Below, piece by piece: positions 7,194 to 15,977 of a DNA stretch of 25,679 bases. The translations under genes and the position numbers were made by a program. Every line of letters starts with the position of its first letter. The first letter of the stretch is position 1. The notes beneath the pieces were generated by a model that saw nothing but the letters and a program-made list of their open reading frames with translations, did no database searches and was not told the origin of the DNA. This DNA comes from Alistipes sp. (GTDB lineage Bacteria; Bacteroidota; Bacteroidia; Bacteroidales; Rikenellaceae), in NCBI GenBank assembly GCA_031285485.1, contig JAITWC010000172.1, positions 1 to 25,679 of the forward strand, given 5' to 3'.

Positions 7194-7807
7194 TGGCTTA
7201 CTGCATAAATAGCGCCGCTTCGTCCGCCGCCCTCACCCGGGACATCAGGGAGTTGATCCCCGCGCCCGAGGTGCGCCGCCGCATGGGCCGCGTGCTGCGC
7301 ATGGGCGTGGCCACGGGCATGGAGGCGCTGGCCTCGCTGCCGCCCGAAGCACAAAAGGTCTCGGCCATCATCACCGCCACCCGCCTCGGATGCCTCGCCG
7401 ACAGCGAGAAGTTCCTGCGCGCCGTGGTCGATGACGACGGCGGGCTGATCAATCCCACCCCCTTCATCCAGTCGACATTCAACACAGTCGGAGCACAGAT
7501 CGCCCAACTGACCCGCAACCACTGCTACAACATGACCTACGTCGACGGCGAGCGGAGTTTCGGCGCCGCGCTCGTCGACGCCGCGATACAGATAGACCAG
7601 GCCGGGGCCGGGGACGTGCTTGTGGGCCTGTTCGACGAGACCACACCGACGCTGGAGCGTGTAACGTCGCGCATGCGGAGTGTGCGCGATCTGCCTCGGA
7701 GAGACGGCGCATGGTTCTTCGTGATCTCGTCGCGCCCGCTCCCCGGCTGCATCGCCGAAATCGAAACGCTTAACGAACAAAGTTTTAACAGATGGTTTGG
7801 GCGATAG
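7193..7807 (+). CDS. Truncated beta-ketoacyl synthase-like protein (chain-length-factor-like)
   Basis: A 204-residue protein corresponding to only the N-terminal half of a KS fold (Ketoacyl-synt_2 type, annotated in many genomes as beta-ketoacyl synthase chain length factor). Visible landmarks are the FIQSTFNTVGAQIAQL helix, the YVDGERSFGAALVDAA segment where a catalytic Cys would normally lie (none is present), and AGDVLVGLFDE, equivalent to the strand before the second KS half. No catalytic His motifs follow. It most likely forms a heterodimer with the KS at 6000-7193 and shapes chain length, as KS/CLF pairs do in aryl-polyene synthesis; this is inference. Its last 16 bp overlap the deacetylase gene. 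Confidence 0.82.
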   Translation: MAYCINSAASSAALTRDIRELIPAPEVRRRMGRVLRMGVATGMEALASLPPEAQKVSAIITATRLGCLADSEKFLRAVVDDDGGLINPTPFIQSTFNTVGAQIAQLTRNHCYNMTYVDGERSFGAALVDAAIQIDQAGAGDVLVGLFDETTPTLERVTSRMRSVRDLPRRDGAWFFVISSRPLPGCIAEIETLNEQSFNRWFGR

Positions 7808-8478
7808 TAATAATAGTGATTTCGATAGTGGCAGGCAATCTGTTCTGGGCCTCGGTAAAGGTCGACTCGGGACTGTATGTAAGAATGCTGTGCCGGGCGA
7901 AAACCATTCGCCGCGTTGTGGCGTTGACCTTCGACGACGGCCCGCACCCCGAGCGAACGCCCAAAGTGCTCGACGTGCTTAAAACCCACGGTGCGCAGGC
8001 CACGTTTTTCGTAATAGGCAAAAAGGCGGAGGCGCATCCCGAAATCATTCGCCGCATCATCGCCGAAGGGCACCTGATAGGCAACCACACATACAGTCAC
8101 TCCAATCGTTTCCCGTGGATGGCCGAGAGCAGCATGAGAGAGGATATACACTGGTGCGACGTGGTGCTCGAAAAGATCACCGGCCGCCGACCCACGATGT
8201 TCCGTCCACCGTTCGGAGTCACCAATCCTCCGCTCGCAAAAGCGTTGAGATGGGACTTCCGCACGATCGTGGGCTGGGACATCCGTTCGTTCGACACCAT
8301 CGAGCGTTGGTCGCGGGAGAAGGTTTTCAAGCGTGTATGTCGCCGTCTGCGTCCCGGCGCGGTGGTGTTGCTCCACGATGACCGCGCGGAGAGCGACACC
8401 CTGCTCAAAATGATACTCAACCACCTCGAACAGAACGATTATAAAGTAGAACGATTCGACAAACTTTTCGGATTATGA
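7792..8478 (+). CDS. Polysaccharide deacetylase (NodB homology) family protein, membrane-anchored
   Basis: A 228-residue protein with an N-terminal membrane anchor (about residues 3-18, AIVIIVISIVAGNLFW) and a complete NodB catalytic domain. Motif 1 is TFDDGP (Asp48, Asp49). Motif 2 is HTYSH, with metal ligands His99 and His103. Motif 3 is RPPFG, and the C-terminal motif LLHDD carries His195. Members remove N- or O-acetyl groups from carbohydrates in a metal-dependent manner, and the anchor implies action at the periplasmic face. In this operon it could deacetylate a sugar added by the GT2 at 9456, or cell-wall glycan; the substrate is unknown. Its start lies 16 bp inside the preceding gene, and its stop overlaps the LolA-like start (ATGA). 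Confidence 0.92.
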   Translation: MVWAIVIIVISIVAGNLFWASVKVDSGLYVRMLCRAKTIRRVVALTFDDGPHPERTPKVLDVLKTHGAQATFFVIGKKAEAHPEIIRRIIAEGHLIGNHTYSHSNRFPWMAESSMREDIHWCDVVLEKITGRRPTMFRPPFGVTNPPLAKALRWDFRTIVGWDIRSFDTIERWSREKVFKRVCRRLRPGAVVLLHDDRAESDTLLKMILNHLEQNDYKVERFDKLFGL

Positions 8479-9110
8479 CATTGAAACCCATATACATTGC
8501 CGCCGCCGCACTGCTGTGCGCCTGCCTTGCCGCTACCGTGACCACCACACGTGCGCAGGATGCCGACTTCGCCGAAAGGCTCCGAACCACCAGCGCCGCT
8601 ACCCGCTCCATCGAGTGCGATTTCACCCTCACCCGCACGATGAGTATCATGGCCTCGGACGTCATATCCGAAGGACGGTTCTACTATCTGCACGACGCAG
8701 GCATATCGCTCGAATTCACGCAACCCGCGGGCGACCTCATCACAATGGGCCGCGAGCGGTTCCGAATAGTTTCCGTTGGCCGCGCCTCCACGGTGAAGGT
8801 CGAATCCAACCCCATGCTGCGGCAGCTCCAGCGAATGCTGACGGCGTGCATGACGGGCGACGTGGATATGCTGCGCCAAGGTGCCGAGCTCGCGTTCGCC
8901 GATGAGGGGGCCACGTTCGTTGTCACCATCACCCCCACCGACCGCCGTGCCCGCGGCATGGTTCGCCTCATTACACTAACATTTGAGAAACAGAACATGT
9001 CGCTCACCACGCTGCGAATGGAGGAGGCATCGGGCGACGTGTCGCAATACCGCTTCTTCGACAAACGGTTTAACGGCGAGATCGACCCCTCGCGTTTCGA
9101 CGTCCGATGA
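8475..9110 (+). CDS. LolA-like outer-membrane lipoprotein carrier family protein
   Basis: A 211-residue protein with an N-terminal signal peptide (hydrophobic stretch YIAAAALLCACLAA, likely cleavage near RAQ-DAD). The mature domain has LolA-type features: a region equivalent to the start of LolA (SIECDFTLTRTM), followed by repeated beta-strands (GRFYYLHDAGISLEF) and the late LITLTFEKQNMSLTTLRMEE strand pair. LolA carries lipidated cargo across the periplasm, and aryl-polyene-type clusters encode a dedicated paralogue presumed to ferry the pigment-lipid. It overlaps by 4 bp with the genes on both sides. Identity rests on overall pattern and context rather than a short diagnostic motif. Confidence 0.83.
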   Translation: MTLKPIYIAAAALLCACLAATVTTTRAQDADFAERLRTTSAATRSIECDFTLTRTMSIMASDVISEGRFYYLHDAGISLEFTQPAGDLITMGRERFRIVSVGRASTVKVESNPMLRQLQRMLTACMTGDVDMLRQGAELAFADEGATFVVTITPTDRRARGMVRLITLTFEKQNMSLTTLRMEEASGDVSQYRFFDKRFNGEIDPSRFDVR

Positions 9111-9463
9111 AAGATTTGTTTGACATAATTCCCGCGCGTGGGGAGGGTGTGTTCGATGTTCGGTTGAATCCCGATCATGCCGTGTTTCAGGGCCATTTCC
9201 CCGGCAACGCCGTACTGCCGGGCGTGTGTAGCATGATGATCGTTCGCGAGTGCGCGTCGAGTCTGGTCGCTCGCCCGTTACAATACGTCCACGTTAAAGA
9301 GAGCAAGTTTCTCGCGGCCATTACCCCCGACGCTCACCTGACGGTCGCAATAAGACTCTCCACGAACGCCGACACGGGCGATGTCTACACCCTCGACGCA
9401 ACTATTCGCTGTGGCGAAATTACAATGCTAAAACTTAAAGCCCGCCTTGAGCCAGATGAATAA
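9107..9463 (+). CDS. 3-hydroxyacyl-ACP dehydratase, FabA/FabZ-like (ApeI-like)
   Basis: A short 118-residue hot-dog protein carrying the canonical QGHFPGNAVLPGV loop, with the His as catalytic base, and a downstream IVRECASS segment offering the acidic residue. This is the more conventional of the two dehydratases in the operon and probably acts on polyene intermediates on ACP. The very short N-terminus (catalytic loop near residue 30) resembles ApeI-type proteins of aryl-polyene clusters more than housekeeping FabZ. The ATG overlaps the previous stop (ATGA), and the gene's 3' end overlaps the glycosyltransferase start by 8 bp. Confidence 0.88.
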   Translation: MKDLFDIIPARGEGVFDVRLNPDHAVFQGHFPGNAVLPGVCSMMIVRECASSLVARPLQYVHVKESKFLAAITPDAHLTVAIRLSTNADTGDVYTLDATIRCGEITMLKLKARLEPDE

Positions 9464-10649
9464 CCCGGAAAACATAAGGCAAAAGGCGCGCGAAATGGGC
9501 TGCGCGGCGGTGATCCCCGTCTACAACAACGCGGCCACGGTGGGCGACGTCATCCGCCGTGTCAAGCACTTTATCGACGACATAATAGTGGTCAACGACG
9601 GCTCGACCGACGGCACAGCCGAAGTACTCGCCGCGGTTGGTTCAACCGAAGGTATAGAGATCATAACCTTCACTGCGAATCGAGGCAAAGGTCAAGCCCT
9701 GCGCCGTGGTCTCGCCAGGGCCGACGAACGCGGTTTCCGTTACGCTCTCACCATCGACGCCGACAGCCAACACTACCCCGAAGACATAGCGCTATTTTTG
9801 GAGCAGGCCGACAGCACTCCCGACACTCTCGTGATAGGCGCTCGCAACCTCACGCAGGAAAACATGCCTGCCAAAAACACCTTTGCCAACCGATTCTCCA
9901 ACTTCTGGTTCCGGCTCGAAACAGGCGTAAAGATGTCCGACACCCAGTCTGGTTTCCGGCTCTACCCTCTTGAGTCGATGCGCGGCATGCGCCTCATCAC
10001 TTCGCGCTACGAGTTCGAGCTTGAGTCGGCCGTGCGGCTCGTGTGGCGCGGCGTGAAAGTGATAAACATCCCGGTAAGAGTGTTCTACGCTCCGGACGGC
10101 AAGCGGGTGTCGCACTTCAAACCGGTTAGGGATTTCACCCGCATCTCGCTGCTCAACGGCGTGTTGGTTCTCGCAGCTATGCTCTGGTACTATCCGGTGA
10201 AGTTTTTCCGCTGGTTGTCGTGGCGCAATTTCGTGCGTTTCGTGCGCGAAAACCTTACCCATTCCGGCGAATCAAATGTCCGACTCTCAGTGGCCATCGG
10301 CTGGGGGGTGATGTGGGGCATCATGCCTGTGTGGGGTTGGCAGATGGTTCTTGCCGGAGTCACGGCCCACCTACTGAGACTCAATAAGATAGTCGCCGTG
10401 GCGAGTTCAAATATCAGCATACCGCCGATGATCCCGTTCATCCTGTTCGGCAGTTTCGCCGCTGGGGGGTTGGTTCTCGGGCGTCCGCTCGACTTCTCAC
10501 CCGGCGACATCACATTCGAGAGCGTTGCTGGAAGCCTCGTGCAATACCTCGTGGGTAGTGTTGCGCTGGCCCTTGCAGCGGGAGTTGCATTGTGGCTGGT
10601 AAGCTACTTACTTTTAGTAACTCTAAGAAAGGAACCTGATAATGGGTGA
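9456..10649 (+). CDS. Glycosyltransferase family 2 fused to a DUF2062 membrane domain
   Basis: A 397-residue protein from the ATG at 9456; a TTG at 9447 is also in frame. The N-terminal GT2 (GT-A) domain shows AAVIPVYNNAATVGDV, IIVVNDGSTDGT and the nucleotide-sugar/metal site TIDADSQ (Asp101 and Asp103). The C-terminal third (about residues 255-395) is a DUF2062 domain with several membrane helices (AIGWGVMWGIMPVWGWQMVLAG, IPFILFGSFAAGGLVLG, a final hydrophobic helix). It would transfer a sugar, possibly via a polyprenyl carrier, at the cytoplasmic membrane. GT2-DUF2062 fusions are recurrent in aryl-polyene-like clusters of this phylum. Its stop overlaps the MMPL gene by 8 bp. Confidence 0.9.
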   Translation: MNNPENIRQKAREMGCAAVIPVYNNAATVGDVIRRVKHFIDDIIVVNDGSTDGTAEVLAAVGSTEGIEIITFTANRGKGQALRRGLARADERGFRYALTIDADSQHYPEDIALFLEQADSTPDTLVIGARNLTQENMPAKNTFANRFSNFWFRLETGVKMSDTQSGFRLYPLESMRGMRLITSRYEFELESAVRLVWRGVKVINIPVRVFYAPDGKRVSHFKPVRDFTRISLLNGVLVLAAMLWYYPVKFFRWLSWRNFVRFVRENLTHSGESNVRLSVAIGWGVMWGIMPVWGWQMVLAGVTAHLLRLNKIVAVASSNISIPPMIPFILFGSFAAGGLVLGRPLDFSPGDITFESVAGSLVQYLVGSVALALAAGVALWLVSYLLLVTLRKEPDNG

Positions 10650-13600
10650 ACCGTTCATACGCATCTACGACTTTTTCGAGCGTCGGCGCGCGCTGTTGTG
10701 GCTCACGCTTGCGCTGAGCGTGTGTGCAATGTCGTTCTTCGCTGTCAAAATACGTTACAACGAGCAGATCACCAGTTTTTTCCAAAGCGACGACCAGGGT
10801 CGCCAGCAGGCAATGGTGTTCGACAATCTGCGAATGATGGACAAGGTGGTGGTGATGTTCACCTCGCCTGATCTCGACCTTAGCATCGCCTGTGCCGACA
10901 GGTTCGAGGAACTACTGATGGAGTCTGACGGCTCGCCCCACATAGCATCCATCATCTCGGGCGTCGGCAGCGGCGACATCACCGAAACGATCGACCACAT
11001 CTACGGCAACCTGCCTGTTTACCTCACCGACGCCGACTACCGCCGCCTCGACTCGTTGCTGTCGACCGACGGGGTGGAGCGTGCCGTGGCCGACAGCTAC
11101 ACTCGCCTGACCTCACCGCTTGGCATGGCGGTGCGCGACATGATCCTGCGTGATCCGCTGGGCATAGCCACGGGCCGGTTGGCTGTCATAGAGCGTTTTT
11201 CCTCGATGGCTGCTTACGAGGTGTACGACGGCCACATTTTCTCGCTAGACATGTCCACTATGCTCATTGTCATCCAACCGCGGCAAGGCATAGGCGACAC
11301 AGGGGCGAACGAAGTGTTGGTCTCGGCCATCGAGCGGAGTGCTGTGGAAACTACCTCCGAAGAGGGCTTCGGCGGAGTGCAGATCGAGTACATCGGCGGA
11401 CCGAGCATGGCGGTCTATAACGCGCGCCAGGTGAAAGCCGACACGTGGCTCACTCTCTCCATCGCACTTCTTGTTACCGTGGTTTTCATCCTCGCCACCT
11501 TCCGCAACCGTCTGTCGGTGCTGCTCATCCTCACCCCCGTAATCTTCGGCGGCCTATTCGCCCTCTCCACGATATGGCTCCTTGGCCAACACACCATGTC
11601 GTCGATCGCAGTGGGCGCGGGCGCGGCGGTGCTGGGCGTCGCGCTCAGCTATTCGATCCATGTCATCTCGCACGCCAACCACACTTCCGACCCGCGCCGC
11701 ATAATCCGTGAACTTGCCTACCCTCTCACCGTTGGAAGTTTCACCACAATCGGTGCGTTTCTCGGGCTGCTGTTCACCAAGTCGGGCCTGCTACGCGACT
11801 TCGGGCTTTTTGCGGCGCTCACGCTCGTCGGCACCACTCTGTTCTGCCTCATCTTCCTGCCACAATTTCTCTCTGGCCGCGGGCGAAAAAATTCGGTGGG
11901 CGGAGTCGGTCGGCTCGTCAATCACATCGGCGCTTACCCTTATGACCGCAAACGGGCGCTGATCTGGACGCTAATCGCTGTCACTGCCGTCTGCCTGTTT
12001 TTCTACGGCCGCGTCGGTTTCGACAGCGACATGATGAATCTCAACTACACGCCTCCCCACCTGAAGGCCGCCGAGGATAGGCTCGCCTTGTTCACTGCCG
12101 ACGCCGAGAGGCCTGTGTTGTTTATCTCTATCGGCGGTGACTTAGAGGAAGCTTTTGCATCGTACCGCACCACGGGTGCGACACTCGACAGCCTCCGTAG
12201 CACCGGACTCGTTGACGGATTCGTCACTGCGGCCGACTTCCTGCCACCTCCATCTCTCCAGCGGGAGCGCATCGAGCGGTGGAATGACTTTTGGGATGAT
12301 TCCCGCCGAGAGCAAACCATAGATCGAATAGAAGCAAGCGCCACGACAAGCGGTTTCCGTCCGGGCGTGTTCGACAGTTTCACTGACAATCTCTCAAAAG
12401 ATTTATCCCCGACAGATATCTTGACCGATGGACTACCCTCGTTCCTTACCGACTGGGTAAGCGTCGCCTCCGACGGCACCCTCATGTTGGTGTCGAGCGT
12501 GCGGCTCTCGGCGGAGAACAAGGAAGCAGTCTATGCCCGTTTCGCCACCGAACCCGATGTTGTGATAGTCGACCGCGGCTGGTTCGCCTCGCGCATGGCC
12601 CGTGGCATCGGCGATGACTTCAACCTTGTGCTGATGATCGCCTCGACGCTAATTTTCATCGCGCTGCTCATGGCCTACGGCCGCATCGAGCTGACGCTGA
12701 TGGCTTTCATGCCTATGTTGGTCAGTTGGATCATCATTCTGGGATTGATGGCGCTGTTGGGCATCGATTTCAACATCGTCAGCATCATTCTTTCAACCTT
12801 TATCTTCGGCATCGGCGACGACTTCAGTATCTTCATCATGGACGGCCTGCTTGCCGAGTACCGCGGCGGCAAGAAGATGTTGGCGGCACACAAAACGGCA
12901 ATCTTCTTCTCCGCTTTCACCATCATCGTGGGTCTGGGCGTGATGATCCTCGCCCGCCACCCGGCCATGCAATCTCTGGCTATGGTGTCGATCCTCGGTA
13001 TCTTGTCGGTGATAGTTGTCGCCTACGTGCTTCAACCCGTGGTGTTCCGCATCTTCATCTCGTCGCAAACCCGTCGCGGTGGCTTCCCTTACACTATTGT
13101 CGGACTTGCCAACTCCGTCTATGCGTTCGCCTATTTTCTCGTCGGCTGCGTGGTGTTGTGGTTCATCATCGCGCTGCTATGGGTTCTTCCGGTGAGTCGG
13201 TGGCGCAAGAAACTGTGGTTCCATCACTCGGTACGTTGCTCAACGTGGTTTTTCCTCCGCACGATGTTTACCACCCGCTGCGTTGCCATCAACGAGTCGG
13301 GCGAAACGTTCGCGAAACCGGCCGTCATCATCGCCAACCACACCTCGTTCATTGACATACTCGTTCTGCTGAGCCTCCACTCCAAGCTCGTTATGGTAAC
13401 AAACTCGTGGGTGTGGCGCTCGCCGTTCTTCGGCTGGATAGTGCGTTACGCCGACTTCTACCATACGGCCGACGGCTACGACCGCCTCGCCGAATCACTA
13501 CGCGAAAAAGTTGCCGACGGCTACTCAGTGGTGGTCTTCCCCGAGGGCACCCGCTCGCCGGACTTAAAAATAAAGCGTTTCCACAAAGGGGCTTTCCACC

Positions 13601-14484
13601 TTGCCGAAAAGCTCCGCCTCGACATCCTCCCGATAGTACTTTACGGCAACGGCCTCGCCTCATCGAAGCGCCAGCCGTTCTACGTCAAAAAGAGCCTGCT
13701 CGTCTCGAGTATCCTTCCCCGCATATCCTCCACCGATCCGCGGTTCGGAACAACAATCTCTGAGCGTACCAAACGCATCGGCGAACACTTCCGCCGCGAG
13801 TACACCGCTGTGTACGAAGAGTTCAACCGCACCCGCAATCCATACTTCTTCGACGCCCTAATCAAGAGCTACACCTATAAAGGCCCTATCCTGGAGTGGT
13901 ACATGCGCATAAAAGTCCGCATGGAGCGCAGTTACGACTTCTTCGACCGCCTCGTGCCGCGCGACGCCTCGGTGGTGGACATCGGTTGCGGTTACGGCCC
14001 GTTAGCCTATATGCTCGCGTTGCTTTCCGACCGCCGCCGCGTGCTGGGCATCGACTACGACGAGGAGAAAATCGCCGTCGCCTGTCATAGCTTCCTGCAC
14101 TCCGACCGCACCCGTTTCGAGGCTGCCGACGCCCTCGAATACGATCTTCCACAGGCCGATGTATTCATCCTCAACGATGTGCTCCACTACATGCCTTTCG
14201 ACAGGCAAGACGCGCTGCTCGCCCGCTGTTTTGCAAAAGTCATCCCCGGTGGCATGGTAATCATCCGCGACGGCGACGCTTCAGAGAGCGAACGCCACCG
14301 CGCCACTGAGCGAACCGAACGATGGTCGACTCGCCTACTCAAGTTCAACAAAACCATCGGCGAACTCCACTTCACCGACAGCGCCCGCATCACCACCGCC
14401 GCCCGCTGCGCCGGATTCGAGGTCAAAATACTATACAACGCAGTGAAAACATCCAACAAGATATACATATGTACGATGTCGTAA
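10642..14484 (+). CDS. Trifunctional MMPL exporter / lysophospholipid acyltransferase / SAM methyltransferase
   Basis: A 1280-residue fusion. Residues about 1-850 are an MMPL/RND-type transporter. It has a first helix at about 17-37, a periplasmic loop, helices from about 268 onwards, a second half with helix at about 436-455 and another loop, then a final helix bundle with SIILSTFIFGIGDDFSIFI from about 715. Residues about 890-1080 are a PlsC-type acyltransferase with NHTSFID (His900, Asp905) and FPEGTRS at 966-972. Residues about 1090-1280 are a class I methyltransferase with VDIGCGYG around 1112-1119. The fusion is known in Bacteroidota pigment clusters. It presumably acylates, methylates and extrudes the pigment-lipid at the inner membrane. 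It overlaps neighbours by 8 and 16 bp. Confidence 0.93.
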   Translation: MGEPFIRIYDFFERRRALLWLTLALSVCAMSFFAVKIRYNEQITSFFQSDDQGRQQAMVFDNLRMMDKVVVMFTSPDLDLSIACADRFEELLMESDGSPHIASIISGVGSGDITETIDHIYGNLPVYLTDADYRRLDSLLSTDGVERAVADSYTRLTSPLGMAVRDMILRDPLGIATGRLAVIERFSSMAAYEVYDGHIFSLDMSTMLIVIQPRQGIGDTGANEVLVSAIERSAVETTSEEGFGGVQIEYIGGPSMAVYNARQVKADTWLTLSIALLVTVVFILATFRNRLSVLLILTPVIFGGLFALSTIWLLGQHTMSSIAVGAGAAVLGVALSYSIHVISHANHTSDPRRIIRELAYPLTVGSFTTIGAFLGLLFTKSGLLRDFGLFAALTLVGTTLFCLIFLPQFLSGRGRKNSVGGVGRLVNHIGAYPYDRKRALIWTLIAVTAVCLFFYGRVGFDSDMMNLNYTPPHLKAAEDRLALFTADAERPVLFISIGGDLEEAFASYRTTGATLDSLRSTGLVDGFVTAADFLPPPSLQRERIERWNDFWDDSRREQTIDRIEASATTSGFRPGVFDSFTDNLSKDLSPTDILTDGLPSFLTDWVSVASDGTLMLVSSVRLSAENKEAVYARFATEPDVVIVDRGWFASRMARGIGDDFNLVLMIASTLIFIALLMAYGRIELTLMAFMPMLVSWIIILGLMALLGIDFNIVSIILSTFIFGIGDDFSIFIMDGLLAEYRGGKKMLAAHKTAIFFSAFTIIVGLGVMILARHPAMQSLAMVSILGILSVIVVAYVLQPVVFRIFISSQTRRGGFPYTIVGLANSVYAFAYFLVGCVVLWFIIALLWVLPVSRWRKKLWFHHSVRCSTWFFLRTMFTTRCVAINESGETFAKPAVIIANHTSFIDILVLLSLHSKLVMVTNSWVWRSPFFGWIVRYADFYHTADGYDRLAESLREKVADGYSVVVFPEGTRSPDLKIKRFHKGAFHLAEKLRLDILPIVLYGNGLASSKRQPFYVKKSLLVSSILPRISSTDPRFGTTISERTKRIGEHFRREYTAVYEEFNRTRNPYFFDALIKSYTYKGPILEWYMRIKVRMERSYDFFDRLVPRDASVVDIGCGYGPLAYMLALLSDRRRVLGIDYDEEKIAVACHSFLHSDRTRFEAADALEYDLPQADVFILNDVLHYMPFDRQDALLARCFAKVIPGGMVIIRDGDASESERHRATERTERWSTRLLKFNKTIGELHFTDSARITTAARCAGFEVKILYNAVKTSNKIYICTMS

Positions 14485-15977
14485 TAATAGGCAGCGGCCT
14501 CGGCGGTCTCGAATGCGGCGTGATGCTCAGCCGCGAGGGATATCGCGTGCTCGTGCTGGAGAAGAATCCTGTCATCGGAGGCTGTCTCCAGACCTTTCGC
14601 CGCCACGGCCGCACGCTCGACACCGGCATCCACTACATAGGCGGCCTCGACAACGGCCAGATACTGAACCTCTATTTCAAGTACCTCGGCGTTATGCCCG
14701 CGCTCGACGTCGTGAGAATGGACACCGACGCGTTCGACACGGTGACCCTCGGTGACCGCGAATACGGTATCGGCATGGGCTACGATCGTTTTGCCGACAA
14801 CTTGAAGGGCTACTTTCCCGCCGAGGCCGCCGACATCGACCGCTTCTGCTCACTGCTCCGGAAAGTTGGCGGAACGATGAGCGTCGAGGGCCTGCGCCGC
14901 GGGTTGATTTCCGATGACGCCATGCAGTACATGGAACGTTCGGCGTTCGAGGCGATCGACGGCATGTTCACTAACCCGATCCTAAAGAACGTACTCACCG
15001 GAACGTCGCTACTCTACGCCGGAATAAAAGGGAAAACATCGCTGTATCATTACGGCATGATCAACCACTCGTTCATCGAGAGTTCATACCGTTTCGTCGG
15101 AGGGTCGCAGCAACTTGCCGACGCGCTGTCCGCACAGATTCGTTCTAACGGCGGCGAAGTGCTGACCGGTACCGAGGTCACGGCCATAAAATTGCAGGGT
15201 GACCACGTGAGTGGAGTGGAGATCAACGGTGGCGACGTAGCTGGGGGCACATTCATCGAGGCGACCAATGTGATCTCCGGCATCCATCCCGCCACCACAT
15301 TCGACCTCGTGGAGAAAACCTCCAAGATCAAAAAGGCGTACATGACAAGGCTCCACACGCTCGAAAACTCGTGCGGCGTGGTCACCGTCTATCTGCTGCT
15401 CAAGCCCGGCACCGTTCCCTACATCAACCGCAATTACTACATTCACAGCGGCGACACATGCGACACATGGCAAACCGAATACGACACCGCGCGCGACACC
15501 CCCCGGGCGGTGCTGTTCAACATGCAGGCCACCGGACACGGCCAGCAGTTCGCCGACGTAGCCTCGATTCTTTGTCCCATGAACTTCGACACCTTTGCCC
15601 GATGGGAAAGCACCACCGTCGAGCGGCGCGGCGCAGAATATCTCGACCTCAAGTCCCATCTGACCGACCGGATAGTAGATTTCACACTGCGCCGCTCGCC
15701 AGAATTGCGAGAGGTCATCGAACACATCTATACAACTTCACCCCTCACCTGGCGCGACTATACCGCCACGCCTCAAGGTTCGGCCTACGGGATAGTGAAG
15801 AACTGCCGCTCGCCATTCACCACGCTGATCCCCATCAACACCCGTTTCGAAAACCTGTTGCTCACAGGCCAGAACATCAACGTCCACGGGGCGTTGGGAG
15901 TGACGGTCACTGCCGCCCTCACCTGCTCCAAGCTATTGGGCGCCGAATACATCGCAAAAAAGATAGGAAATGCTTAA
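14469..15977 (+). CDS. FAD-dependent oxidoreductase, phytoene desaturase/retinol saturase (CrtI-like) family
   Basis: A 502-residue flavoprotein. The N-terminal dinucleotide-binding motif is VVIIGSGLGGLECGVMLSRE, followed by VLEKNPVIGGCLQTF, typical of CrtI-type enzymes. The C-terminal LLLTGQNINVHGALGVTVTAA is the family's FAD-contact ending. I chose the ATG at 14469, which places the FAD motif at residues 4-22; upstream in-frame sequence lies inside the MMPL gene and is not homologous. Members desaturate or saturate conjugated polyenes, so in this operon it may adjust polyene saturation or geometry or oxidise the aryl head; the reaction is not determined. It overlaps the C45 gene by 8 bp. 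Confidence 0.92.
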   Translation: MYDVVIIGSGLGGLECGVMLSREGYRVLVLEKNPVIGGCLQTFRRHGRTLDTGIHYIGGLDNGQILNLYFKYLGVMPALDVVRMDTDAFDTVTLGDREYGIGMGYDRFADNLKGYFPAEAADIDRFCSLLRKVGGTMSVEGLRRGLISDDAMQYMERSAFEAIDGMFTNPILKNVLTGTSLLYAGIKGKTSLYHYGMINHSFIESSYRFVGGSQQLADALSAQIRSNGGEVLTGTEVTAIKLQGDHVSGVEINGGDVAGGTFIEATNVISGIHPATTFDLVEKTSKIKKAYMTRLHTLENSCGVVTVYLLLKPGTVPYINRNYYIHSGDTCDTWQTEYDTARDTPRAVLFNMQATGHGQQFADVASILCPMNFDTFARWESTTVERRGAEYLDLKSHLTDRIVDFTLRRSPELREVIEHIYTTSPLTWRDYTATPQGSAYGIVKNCRSPFTTLIPINTRFENLLLTGQNINVHGALGVTVTAALTCSKLLGAEYIAKKIGNA

